From: Lysobacter enzymogenes
Lineage (GTDB): Bacteria; Pseudomonadota; Gammaproteobacteria; Xanthomonadales; Xanthomonadaceae
Direction: 5' to 3'
Length of the DNA stretch: 64,000 bases
NCBI RefSeq assembly: GCF_023617245.1
Contig: NZ_CP067396.1
Coordinates: 3,410,001-3,474,000, forward strand
Positions 17,671-26,321 of this stretch are shown in pieces. A model generated the notes under the pieces. That model did not search any database, was not told the origin of the DNA, and saw only the letters and a list, made by a program, of their open reading frames with translations. Numbering within the stretch: the stretch's first letter is position 1; each line of letters starts with the position of its first letter. Both the position numbers and the translations under genes were made by a program.

Positions 17671-18261
17671 AGCCACGCAAGGATCGCGCCAACCAACAGC
17701 GAAAGCGGGTTTCGCTTTCGCGAGAGGAAAGCCGATGACGATTTCAATCGCAACCGTTTCCGCGCGCGCCGCACGCCCGGCGCGCGGATCGCCCGCGCGT
17801 CGCGCATCGTCGCGCCCGCGCCGCCGCGCCGACTCGCCAGACCACGCAAAATCACCGCTTTTCTCGGGTTTTTTGCCTTATGCGTCGAATGCGCAATGCG
17901 ATGTCAAGCACTCGACTTGGCGAACAAAAATTTCCGATTCGTTGCAGACGCGAAACCACTCACGTTTCCTGAATCCCATCGGCAAACGACTTACGGGCGC
18001 ACAGTATTTCGCAATCCAAGAGTGGCACGATGCCGTCCGCCGAGAATGCACGCGCAAGGCGCACATTCCGAGCCAGCAAACGCGAAAGTTTCTTTCCGCG
18101 TCCGCAAGCGACAGGCGAAGGCAGGCGCGAAGCGCCGGCTGACGCAGCGGCAACTGTCCGGCCATCGCGGCGGACGCGCAGCACGGCGGCACGGCAATAC
18201 ACAGCGTTGACCGAAGGGGGCGGTCGTCGGATGGGTCTACCGAAGACTTACCTTGGAATCG
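17671..18261. other. 600-bp space before the WecA-WecB gene
   Basis: No gene is supported. The middle part (about 17880-18010) is clearly lower in GC than its surroundings and contains runs such as GAACAAAAATTTCCGATTC, so a second promoter region for the downstream biosynthesis genes is likely. No firm -35/-10 pair was chosen. GGCGGTCGTCGG at 18220-18231 resembles, but does not match, the ops element read by RfaH. Confidence 0.45.
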
Positions 18262-20652
18262 ATGGTCATGATGAAAGAACAATTCGTCATTGCGGGCGCA
18301 CTCAGCGTCGCGATCACTGCGTTGTCGATGTTCGCGCTGCATTCCGGCGCCGCCCGGCTCGGGCTGGTCGACCGCCCCGATGCGCGCAAGCAACATAAGG
18401 GCGAGATCCCCGTAATCGGCGGCATCAGCTTCTTCCTCGGCTTGCTCGCCGGCGCGCTGTACCTGCAGCTCGGCGACCGCTACAGCATGAGCCTGCTGGC
18501 CACCGCCGGATTGGTGGTGATGCTCGGCGCGCTCGACGACGCGCGCGACCTGAGCGTGCGCACGCGCCTGCTGATCCAGTCGATCGCGGTGGGATTGATG
18601 ATCACCGGCAGCGGCGTGTGGCTCGACGACCTGGGCGATCTGTTCGGCACCGGGCCGATCCGTCTGGGCTGGCTCGGCGTGCCGGTCACGGTCATCGCCG
18701 TGGTCGGCACCATCAACGCCTTCAACATGCTCGACGGCATCGACGGGCTCGCCGCCAGCCTCGCCCTGGTCTGCATCGGCGCGATCTTCCTGTTCGACCG
18801 CGGCAACGTGCTCGACAAGGGCGCGCTGCCGACCCTGGCGCTGCTGTTCGTCGCGCTGTTGCCGTTCCTGTTCGTCAACCTCGGCGGCATCAGCGGACGC
18901 AAGGTGTTCATGGGCGATGCCGGCAGCATGCTGATCGGCTATGTCATGGCCTGGAGCCTGATCTACCTGAGCCAGCGCGGCCCGGCCCGCATCGACGCGG
19001 CCGAGGCGCTGTGGTGCATCGCGCTGCCGCTGCTGGAGACCTTGAACCTGATGTACCGGCGCGCGCGCCGCGGCCTGTCGCCGTTCAAGCCCGACCGCCA
19101 GCACCTGCACTACCTGCTGATCGACCGCGAGCGCTCGCCCAAGACCGCGCTGCTGACCATCGTCGGCCTGGCCTGCGCGCTGGTCGCCTTCGGCTACGCG
19201 CTGCGCAACCTGCCGGTGATGGTCGGCCTGCTCGCGTTCTTCGCCATGCTCGGCCTGTACTCGCTGACCCTGAGCAGCGGCGACCGCAACAAGCTGCCGG
19301 ACTGGCTGCCGCGTCCGCCGCGCCAGCTCGCGTTCGCGCAACAGGGTCCGCCGGGCCGCGAGCGCGCGCGCCAGTCCGCGCCCGCATCGACCGCCGCCGC
19401 GGGCGCCACCGCCTATGCGCGCGGCGCCCTCAGCGAACCCGCCGGCGCGGGCGCGTTCGCCCCGCTGGCGCCGGCCGCGGCCGCCTCCGCCCAGCTCGGT
19501 CCGGCGATCAAGACCCTGTGCGTGTTCGGCACCCGCCCCGAAGCGATCAAGATGGCGCCGCTGGCCAAGATGCTGGCGCAAGACCCGCGCTTCGACGCGC
19601 GCGTGTGCGTGACCGGCCAGCACCGGCAGATGCTCGACCAGGTGCTGCAGTTGTTCGAGATCGAACCCGACTTCGACCTCAACATCATGAAGCCCAAGCA
19701 GGACCTCACCGACGTCACCACCGCGATCCTGACCGGGATGAAGGCGGTGCTGGCCGAGCTCAAGCCCGACGTGGTGCTGGTCCACGGCGACACCTCGACC
19801 ACGATGGCCGCGACCCTGGCCGCGTACTACCAGCAGATTCCGGTCGCCCACGTCGAGGCCGGCCTGCGCACCGGCAACCTGTACTCGCCGTGGCCGGAGG
19901 AAGCCAACCGCAAGCTCACCGGCGCGCTGGCGGCGATCCACTTCGCCCCGACCGAGCTGTCGCGCGGCAACCTGCGCGAGGAAGGCATCCCCGACGAGCG
20001 CATCGCCATCACCGGCAACACCGTGATCGACGCGCTCAAGGACGTGCTGGTGCGGATCGAGCGCACGCCGCAGCTGCGCCGCGAGATCGCGGCCAAGTTC
20101 GAGTTCCTGCGCGACGAGCGCAAGGTGGTGCTGGTCACCGGCCATCGCCGCGAGAGCTTCGGCGGCGGCTTCGAGCGCATCTGCGAGGCGCTGCGCGACA
20201 CCGCGCTGCGCCATCCGGAGATCGACATCGTCTATCCGGTGCACCTCAATCCGCAGGTGCGCGAGCCGGTCAACCGGGTGCTGCGCGGGATCGCCAACGT
20301 GCACCTGATCGAGCCGCTGGACTACCTGCCGTTCGTCTACCTGATGAACCGCGCCCACATCATCCTGACCGACTCCGGCGGCATCCAGGAAGAAGCGCCG
20401 TCGCTCGGCAAGCCGGTGCTGGTGATGCGCGACACCACCGAGCGGCCGGAAGCGGTCGCCGCCGGCACGGTCCGGCTGGTCGGCACCGATCGCGAGCTGA
20501 TCTGCGCCGGCATCAGCGAACTGCTGAGCGACCGCGCCGCCTACGAGGCGATGAGCTTCGCCCACAACCCTTACGGCGACGGCCTGGCCTGCCAGCGCAT
20601 CGTCGCCGCGTTGGCGCAGTTCCGCCGCGAAGACTCGCTGCTGGCCGCCTGA
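18262..20652 (+). CDS. WecA-WecB fusion: polyprenyl-P GlcNAc-1-P transferase + UDP-GlcNAc 2-epimerase
   Basis: 796 aa from the ATG at 18262 (TTG 18253 and ATGs at 18268/18271 are alternatives). Residues 1 to about 340 are a complete WecA: multiple membrane segments, LGALDDARDL (89-98), NAFNMLDGIDG (152-162), GDAGSMLIGY (218-227) and PDRQHLHYL with the HxH pair (281-283). Residues 345-415 are a Pro/Ala-rich linker. Residues 416-796 are a complete WecB: VFGTRPEAIKMAPL, EAGLRTGNLYSPWPEE, TGHRRESFGGG, DSGGIQEEAPSLGKP. WecA starts the repeat unit on undecaprenyl phosphate with GlcNAc-1-P. WecB makes UDP-ManNAc, the substrate of the next gene. Both halves are near full family length with intact motifs, so two working activities are expected. 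Confidence 0.92.
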   Translation: MVMMKEQFVIAGALSVAITALSMFALHSGAARLGLVDRPDARKQHKGEIPVIGGISFFLGLLAGALYLQLGDRYSMSLLATAGLVVMLGALDDARDLSVRTRLLIQSIAVGLMITGSGVWLDDLGDLFGTGPIRLGWLGVPVTVIAVVGTINAFNMLDGIDGLAASLALVCIGAIFLFDRGNVLDKGALPTLALLFVALLPFLFVNLGGISGRKVFMGDAGSMLIGYVMAWSLIYLSQRGPARIDAAEALWCIALPLLETLNLMYRRARRGLSPFKPDRQHLHYLLIDRERSPKTALLTIVGLACALVAFGYALRNLPVMVGLLAFFAMLGLYSLTLSSGDRNKLPDWLPRPPRQLAFAQQGPPGRERARQSAPASTAAAGATAYARGALSEPAGAGAFAPLAPAAAASAQLGPAIKTLCVFGTRPEAIKMAPLAKMLAQDPRFDARVCVTGQHRQMLDQVLQLFEIEPDFDLNIMKPKQDLTDVTTAILTGMKAVLAELKPDVVLVHGDTSTTMAATLAAYYQQIPVAHVEAGLRTGNLYSPWPEEANRKLTGALAAIHFAPTELSRGNLREEGIPDERIAITGNTVIDALKDVLVRIERTPQLRREIAAKFEFLRDERKVVLVTGHRRESFGGGFERICEALRDTALRHPEIDIVYPVHLNPQVREPVNRVLRGIANVHLIEPLDYLPFVYLMNRAHIILTDSGGIQEEAPSLGKPVLVMRDTTERPEAVAAGTVRLVGTDRELICAGISELLSDRAAYEAMSFAHNPYGDGLACQRIVAALAQFRREDSLLAA

Positions 20653-20766
20653 CTCCCCCGCCCGCGCCGCCCGCGCCCGAACGGGCGCGGCGGCGCGGGT
20701 TTCCGCCTTCGCCAATCCGCGCATCCCTGAGCAACGCCTCCCCCACGGAGGATCACTGGAGCCTTT

Positions 20767-22023
20767 ATGAGTTTCGACACCGTCTCGGTCATCGGCCTGG
20801 GTTACATCGGCCTCCCCACCGCCGCCGCGTTCGCCGCGGCGCGCAAGCGCGTGATCGGCGTGGACGTGACCGCCTCGGTCGTGGACACGATCAACCGCGG
20901 CGAGATCCACATCGTCGAGCCCGACCTCGACGTGGCCGTGCGCGACGCGGTGGCCGGCGGCTTCCTGCGCGCCAGCCTGAAGCCCGAGCACGCCGACGCG
21001 TATCTGATCGCGGTGCCGACGCCGTTCAAGGGCGACCATCAGCCCGATCTGGCCTACATCGAAGCGGCCGCCAAGGCGCTCGCGCCGGTACTGCAGAAAG
21101 GCGACCTAGTGGTGCTGGAATCGACCTCGCCGGTCGGCGCCACCGAGCAGCTGGCGCAGTGGCTGGCCGACGCGCGCCCCGACCTGAGCTTTCCGCAACA
21201 CGTCGGCGAAGCCGCCGACGTCAACGTCGCCCACTGCCCCGAACGGGTGCTGCCGGGCCAGGTGATGCGCGAACTGATCGAGAACGACCGCGTCATCGGC
21301 GGCATGACGCCGCGCTGCTCGCAGCGCGCGGCCGAACTGTACAAGAGCTTCGTGCGCGGCCAGTGCATCGTCACCAACGCGCGCACCGCCGAGATGTGCA
21401 AGCTCACCGAGAACGCTTTCCGCGACGTCAACATCGCCTTCGCCAACGAGCTGTCGATGATCTGCGACACGCTCGGCATCAACGTGTGGGAGCTGGTCGG
21501 CCTGGCCAACCGCCATCCGCGCGTCAACATCCTGCAGCCCGGCCCGGGCGTGGGCGGCCACTGCATCGCGGTCGACCCGTGGTTCATCGTCGACAGCGCG
21601 CCGGAGCAGGCGCGCCTGATCCGCACCGCGCGCGAGGTCAACAACGGCAAGCCGGGCTGGGTGATGGACAAGATCGACGCCGCGATCAAAGAGGCCAAGG
21701 CCGCCGGCAAGCAGGACAAGGACCTGAAGATCGCGGTGTTCGGGCTGGCGTTCAAGCCCGACATCGACGACCTGCGCGAAAGCCCGGCGTTGGGCATCGC
21801 GGTCGAACTGGCGCATCGCCACCCCGGCCCGGTGCTGGCGGTGGAGCCGCATATCCAGGCGCTGCCGAGCAAGCTCAGCTCGCCCAATGTGGTGCTGTCG
21901 GACCTGTCCACCGCCAGCCGCGAAGCCGACATCGCGGTGCTGCTGGTCGACCACAAGCCCTTCAAGGAGCACGCCATGCCCGCGCACATGAAGATCGTCG
22001 ACACCAAGGGCATCTGGACCTGA
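20767..22023 (+). CDS. wecC: UDP-N-acetyl-D-mannosamine dehydrogenase
   Basis: 418 aa. Rossmann motif VIGLGYIGLPTA (8-19), VPTPFKGDHQPDL (83-95), ESTSPVGATE (118-127), and the catalytic Cys266 in PGPGVGGHCIAVDPWF. The C-terminal UDP-binding domain includes FGLAFKPDIDDLRESPA. The sequence fits the UDP-ManNAc branch rather than UDP-Glc dehydrogenase. It oxidises UDP-ManNAc twice to UDP-ManNAcA with NAD+. GGAG lies 5 nt before the ATG. It follows the gene for the epimerase that makes its substrate by 114 bp, so ManNAcA is a predicted sugar of the polymer. Confidence 0.93.
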   Translation: MSFDTVSVIGLGYIGLPTAAAFAAARKRVIGVDVTASVVDTINRGEIHIVEPDLDVAVRDAVAGGFLRASLKPEHADAYLIAVPTPFKGDHQPDLAYIEAAAKALAPVLQKGDLVVLESTSPVGATEQLAQWLADARPDLSFPQHVGEAADVNVAHCPERVLPGQVMRELIENDRVIGGMTPRCSQRAAELYKSFVRGQCIVTNARTAEMCKLTENAFRDVNIAFANELSMICDTLGINVWELVGLANRHPRVNILQPGPGVGGHCIAVDPWFIVDSAPEQARLIRTAREVNNGKPGWVMDKIDAAIKEAKAAGKQDKDLKIAVFGLAFKPDIDDLRESPALGIAVELAHRHPGPVLAVEPHIQALPSKLSSPNVVLSDLSTASREADIAVLLVDHKPFKEHAMPAHMKIVDTKGIWT

Positions 22024-22063
22024 GCGCAGCCCGGCCCATGAACGCGCGCGGGAATCGGCGGCC

Positions 22064-23359
22064 ATGATGCGGCGACTGATCGGCACGGCCAGCCTGTCGG
22101 CGGTCAGCGCGATGGCCTCGCGCGGCGCGCTGTTCGCCGGCGTGCTGGCGGCCGCGCATTACCTCGGCCCGGCCGCGTTCGGCCAGTTCACCCTGATCCA
22201 GACCACCGCGCTGTTGTTCACCACCTTCTGCGCGCTGAGCCTGGGCCAGATGGCGACCAAGATCGTGGCCGAGGCGGTCGCGCGCGGCGACGGCGGCCGG
22301 GTGTCGGCGGCGCTGACCGTGTCCTACGGTTCGGCGTTGCTGGCCTCGCTGGTGTTCGCCGCGCTGTTGCTGGCGTGCGCGTATCCGCTCGCGGTCAAGC
22401 TCGGCGGTTCGGCGGATCTGGCCGTGGTCTACGCCAGCTCCTCGCTGCTGGTGCTGACCGGCTTCGTCGGCGCGATCCAGAACGGCGTCGCGCTGGCCCT
22501 GCACAAGGTCAAGCAACAGGCCGCGGCCAACCTGCTGACCGCGCCGGTGGTGTTCGCGATCATGTGGGGCGCGGCGACCCGGCGCGACATCGGCTGGGCC
22601 ATGTACGGCGCGATCGCCGCGCAATGGCTGATCGTGCTCGGCCAGGAACGGGTGCTGCGCCGCTACCGGCGCGAGCACCGCGAACCGCTGGCCTGGTCGG
22701 CGACCACGCGCGAGGATTGGGCGGTGGTGTGGCGGCTCGGCCTGCCCTCGTCGCTGTCGGGCCTGCTGACCATGCCGGCGATCTGGCTGTCGATGGCGAT
22801 GCTCGCGCACAGCGCGCGCGGCGAAGCCGAACTCGGCCATTTCGCCCTCGGCAACCAGGCGCGCTCGATCCTGCTGTTCGGCATGGGCGTGGTCGCCAAC
22901 GCGGCGCTGCCGATGCTGTCGGCGGCGATCGTGCGCGGCGCGCGCGAGGAAGCCGCGAGCACCCTGCGCCAGTCCATCGCCCTGCTGGTGGCGGTCACCG
23001 CCGGCCTCGCCGGCGTGCTCGGCCTGGCCGCGCCGCTGGCGGTGGCGCGCTTCGCCCCTGCCTACGCCGAGGCGGTGGTGCCGCTGCAATGGCTGCTGCT
23101 GTCGGCGGTCGCGACCGCGCCGACTACTATCCTGATGCGCAAGGCCACCGCCGACGCGCGTCCCGCAGTGATGCTGCTCGGCAACGCCGCCTTCGCCGTC
23201 AGCCTGATCGGCGCCGCGGCGCTGGCGCTCGAACTCGGCCACGGCGCCACCGGCGTGGCCATCGCGTACGCGGTCGCCTCGACCGTGCAACTCATCGTTT
23301 TCGCCGCCTGCAACCGCCGCGAACTGCGCTGGCCCGCGGCGGCCGGCAAGAGTCCATAG
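22064..23359 (+). CDS. wzx: Wzx-type lipid-linked repeat-unit flippase
   Basis: 431 aa with about 12 hydrophobic segments and the polysaccharide-transporter opening (AAHYLGPAAFGQFTLIQTTALL). A cytoplasmic basic loop (GQERVLRRYRREHRE) lies near the middle. Wzx flips undecaprenyl-linked repeat units to the periplasmic face. Its identity is inferred from topology, family-like N-terminus and setting, because flippases diverge quickly. Two adjacent ATGs (22064 and 22067) are possible. It lies between the sugar-nucleotide genes and the polymerase, as expected. Confidence 0.85.
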   Translation: MMRRLIGTASLSAVSAMASRGALFAGVLAAAHYLGPAAFGQFTLIQTTALLFTTFCALSLGQMATKIVAEAVARGDGGRVSAALTVSYGSALLASLVFAALLLACAYPLAVKLGGSADLAVVYASSSLLVLTGFVGAIQNGVALALHKVKQQAAANLLTAPVVFAIMWGAATRRDIGWAMYGAIAAQWLIVLGQERVLRRYRREHREPLAWSATTREDWAVVWRLGLPSSLSGLLTMPAIWLSMAMLAHSARGEAELGHFALGNQARSILLFGMGVVANAALPMLSAAIVRGAREEAASTLRQSIALLVAVTAGLAGVLGLAAPLAVARFAPAYAEAVVPLQWLLLSAVATAPTTILMRKATADARPAVMLLGNAAFAVSLIGAAALALELGHGATGVAIAYAVASTVQLIVFAACNRRELRWPAAAGKSP

Positions 23360-23369
23360 GAGCATGCCC

Positions 23370-23960
23370 ATGAAAGTTTTCCGCCTGCTCAAGAAGGCCG
23401 TCGTGCTGAGCCTCATCCGCCTGGGCTGGTTCATCAAGCCCGGCCTGGTGACGCGCCTGTACGCGTGGTTCCTGCGCTCGGAAGGCGCGCAGATCGAGGA
23501 GCGCCCGAACTACCTGTCGGCCAAGATCTGGTTCGACGGCACCGATTACTCGCTGATCCGGCTCGGCAAGGGCTGCACGATCTCCAGCAACGTGCGCATC
23601 CTCACCCACGACTGGGCGATCCACACCGTGGCCAAGGAGCTGGGGCTGAAGTTCGACCGGCCGCAGGGGCGGATCAAGCCGATCTCGATCGGCCGCCACG
23701 CCTTCATCGGCACCGGCTCGATCATCATGCCCGGCGCCGACATCGGCGCGGGCTGCATCGTCGGCGCCGGCGCGGTGGTGCGCGGCGCGATCCCGCCGCT
23801 GAGCATCGTGGTCGGCAATCCGGGCCAGGTGGTCGGCTCGGTCGCCGAGTACGTCGAGCGCGCGACCCGCGGCGCGGGCGTGGGCCCGGCCGAACAGGCC
23901 GCGCTGAAGCAGGCCGCGCTGGCCCACGCCGCCGCGCTCGCCGGCGCGCGCGCGGGCTGA
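23370..23960 (+). CDS. hexapeptide-repeat (left-handed beta-helix) acyltransferase
   Basis: 196 aa. The ATG at 23370 is chosen over 23364 because GGAG (23359-23362) lies 7 nt upstream of it; the other start would be one base from it. The C-terminal half has hexapeptide repeats (ISIGRHAFIGTGSIIMPGADIGAGCIVGAGAVV, in several turns) ending in the GNPGQVVG motif of the O-acetyltransferase family. ILTHDWAIHT near residue 76 supplies the usual catalytic His region. It probably acetylates a sugar of the repeat unit, using acetyl-CoA. The ribosome site overlaps the wzx stop, so the genes are likely translationally linked. Confidence 0.88.
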   Translation: MKVFRLLKKAVVLSLIRLGWFIKPGLVTRLYAWFLRSEGAQIEERPNYLSAKIWFDGTDYSLIRLGKGCTISSNVRILTHDWAIHTVAKELGLKFDRPQGRIKPISIGRHAFIGTGSIIMPGADIGAGCIVGAGAVVRGAIPPLSIVVGNPGQVVGSVAEYVERATRGAGVGPAEQAALKQAALAHAAALAGARAG

Positions 23961-23976
23961 GGACGGACGCGAGGCG

Positions 23977-25170
23977 ATGCGCATTCCCGCGCCCAAGCTG
24001 CTGTTGGCGCCGGCCTGCCTGGGCCTGTTCCTGCTTTCGGGCTGGGCCTCGGTGTTCTTCGCCGTGGACACCGACCTGGTCCAGTACGCGGCGATCGCCG
24101 CGACCATCGCGCTGGGCGGGCTGTCGCTGTCCTACAGCGGGCTCAACCGCTTCGCTTGCTTGCTGCCGGTGATCGCCTGCCTGATCGCGTTCGCACAGAT
24201 CGCCTATCTGGACACCCACATCGGCCACCGGCCGAAGGAACTCAAGTTCTATCTGATCCTGGTGTTCTGCGCCTACTGCGCCTGCTTCGTGCTGCGCGGC
24301 GCGGCGGCCGAGCAGTTCGTCAAGATCTACGTGGCGCTGTGCTTCATGCTCAGCGTCGCCGCGCTGGCGATGAACAAGGGCGCCGACACCGGCGCGCAGC
24401 GGCTGATGCAGGGCGACGGCAATCCGATCTGGATCGCGCGCGCGGCCGGCACCGCGATCATGTTCCTGGCGTATCGGCTGCTGACCGAAACCCGCCTGCG
24501 CGGCCTGCGCATCGCGCTGATCCTTCCGTGCGTGGCGGCGCTGGTGCTGGCCGGCTCGCGCGGGCCGATCCTGTCGCTGCTGCTCGGCCTGGGCGTGCTG
24601 CTAGTGCTGACCAACCGCGGCGCGTTGCTGCTGTCGCGCAAGGTCTGGGCAGCCGGGCTGGCGGTGCTGTTGCTGGGCGTGGCCGCGGCAGCGCTGGCGC
24701 CGGACGGGATCAAGGACCGCCTGGCCAGCCTGGTGGTCAGCAACTACAGCGGCAGCGACGTGCTGCGCATGAACCTGTACGACGTGTCGTTCGCGATGCT
24801 GCGCGAAACCCTGTTCGGCAAGGGCTTCGGCGCGTTCGAGGCCAGCGGCGCGCTGCAGCCCTATCCGCACAACCTGCTGATCGAAGCGCTGATCGAACCG
24901 GGCCTGGTGTTCGCCGCGTTCTTCTTCGCCCTGATCGTCTACGCGATCGTGCGCCTGTACCGCAGCGCCAAGCGCAGCCAGGGCCGCGATCTCGTCGCCA
25001 CCTTCCTGTGCGCGCTGTCGGTCTATTCGCTGGCCAACGCCATGTTCAGCGGCGACATCACCAGCCCGAAAGAACTCTACCTGTGCGTGTTCTACGCCCT
25101 GTCCACCGCGCTGGTGCTGCGCGGCTCCATCGTCCAGCGCCCGCCGCGGTTCCAGCCCGCCGTCCGCTGA
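23977..25170 (+). CDS. wzy: Wzy-type O-antigen/exopolysaccharide polymerase
   Basis: 397 aa with about 10-11 membrane segments. The signature of the Wzy/O-antigen ligase family is present: a Ser-Arg-Gly motif after a helix (VLAGSRGPILSLLLG), and YPHNLLIEALIEPGLVF in the last periplasmic region. The protein joins lipid-linked repeat units at the periplasmic face. A ligase (WaaL) role cannot be ruled out by sequence, but the placement in a Wzx/Wzc cluster favours the polymerase. It starts 17 nt after the acyltransferase stop. Confidence 0.85.
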   Translation: MRIPAPKLLLAPACLGLFLLSGWASVFFAVDTDLVQYAAIAATIALGGLSLSYSGLNRFACLLPVIACLIAFAQIAYLDTHIGHRPKELKFYLILVFCAYCACFVLRGAAAEQFVKIYVALCFMLSVAALAMNKGADTGAQRLMQGDGNPIWIARAAGTAIMFLAYRLLTETRLRGLRIALILPCVAALVLAGSRGPILSLLLGLGVLLVLTNRGALLLSRKVWAAGLAVLLLGVAAAALAPDGIKDRLASLVVSNYSGSDVLRMNLYDVSFAMLRETLFGKGFGAFEASGALQPYPHNLLIEALIEPGLVFAAFFFALIVYAIVRLYRSAKRSQGRDLVATFLCALSVYSLANAMFSGDITSPKELYLCVFYALSTALVLRGSIVQRPPRFQPAVR

Positions 25171-25223
25171 CCCGCCCCCCATTCCGAATTCCGAAAACCG
25201 AATCTCGAAAACGAATCCCGAAC

Positions 25224-26321
25224 ATGCAAGCCATCATCCTCGGCCAAGGCAATCCCTACCTGAAGAACCCGTACCTGGCGAAGCTGTCGAAGGTGCTCGA
25301 CAGCGCGCAGGTGCCGTACGAGTTCTGGATCTGGAGCCGCGACAAGCAAGCCCGCGACCTGCCCAAGGTGCGGGTGTTGCTGAGCTTCGGTTCCTGGGGC
25401 GGCGGCGCGGTCAACGCGCTGGGCTACGCGCTGTGGGTGTTGTGGCTGAGCGTGCGGGTGTTCGCGCGGCCGCGCGCCGGCGTCTACTTCTGCTCGCGCC
25501 TGGACGCGGCCCTGCCCTGCGCCCTGGTCTCGACCGTGCGCCGCTGCCGCTACGTGTTCCTCGACCGCGACAAGCTGTCCAAGAGCTACGCCTGGCCGGC
25601 GCCGGTCAAGCGCGTCATCGAAGGGCTGGAACGCTTCGTCGGCCGCCGCGCCGCCTTGCACGTGGTGCCGGGCGACTCGCGCACGCAAGGCAACGACAGC
25701 GACAACGTGCGGGTAGTGCGCAACACCCCGCACACCGACACCATCGCCCGCGCGCGCCAGCTCGCCGCGGCGCTGCCGCCGCGCGACGGCCGCCTGCGGG
25801 TGCTGGTCAGCGGCCTGATCTCGCCCGAGCGCGGCGCGAAGATGATGCGCGAGGCCATCGACGCCTGCGCCGGCAAGATCGACTTCGTCGCCGCCGGCCG
25901 CCTGCTCGGGCCCGACGCGCAGCGCCTCGCCGACGGCCTGGGCGAGCGCTACCGCGGCATCGTCAGCAACGAAGAGGCGCTGGCGATGCTGCTGGATTCC
26001 GACGTGGTGCTGGCCTTCTACGACCCGGCGCTGGAGATCAACCGCCTGGCCGAACCGAACAAATGGTTCGACTGCGCCGCGCTGGAAATCCCGTTCTTCA
26101 CCAACCCCGGCCTGTTCACCTCGGCGCCGTTCGAACAGCGCCATGCCTGTTTCCTCGCCGATTACGGCGACGGCGCCCAGCTCGCGCGCGAGCTGCTGCG
26201 CATCGACGCCGACCGTTCGTTGCTGGACGCGCGCCGCGCCGGCCTGCGCCAGTTACGTTACGAAGCGTGGGACACGGCGATGGCGCGGGTGATCGCCGAA
26301 TGCGCGGAGCTTGCGCCATGA
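25224..26321 (+). CDS. GT-B fold glycosyltransferase
   Basis: 365 aa, no signal peptide. A Rossmann-like start (MQAIILGQGNPYLKNPYLAKL) and a second domain beginning near LRVLVSGLISPERGAKMM fit a GT4-like two-domain enzyme. The donor-site region is FYDPALEINRLAEPNKWFDCAALEIP, with the Glu of the EX7E-type motif replaced by a looser pattern. The ribosome site is weak and the leader contains repeated CGAA units. It probably adds one sugar of the repeat unit, with ManNAcA or a later residue as candidates. Donor and linkage cannot be read from the sequence. Confidence 0.8.
   Translation: MQAIILGQGNPYLKNPYLAKLSKVLDSAQVPYEFWIWSRDKQARDLPKVRVLLSFGSWGGGAVNALGYALWVLWLSVRVFARPRAGVYFCSRLDAALPCALVSTVRRCRYVFLDRDKLSKSYAWPAPVKRVIEGLERFVGRRAALHVVPGDSRTQGNDSDNVRVVRNTPHTDTIARARQLAAALPPRDGRLRVLVSGLISPERGAKMMREAIDACAGKIDFVAAGRLLGPDAQRLADGLGERYRGIVSNEEALAMLLDSDVVLAFYDPALEINRLAEPNKWFDCAALEIPFFTNPGLFTSAPFEQRHACFLADYGDGAQLARELLRIDADRSLLDARRAGLRQLRYEAWDTAMARVIAECAELAP

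Noticed and set aside
18220..18231. ops/JUMPstart element for RfaH before the WecA-WecB gene
   Set aside because: GGCGGTCGTCGG matches the ops 12-mer at only part of its positions and no hairpin context was evident.
17878..21039. 1053-codon minus-strand frame across the WecA-WecB fusion
   Set aside because: Shadow of the fusion gene and the start of wecC; His/Gln/Asp/Arg-rich with no family features.
23364..23369. ATG at 23364 as start of the acyltransferase
   Set aside because: It is one base from the GGAG ribosome site; the ATG at 23370 has proper spacing.
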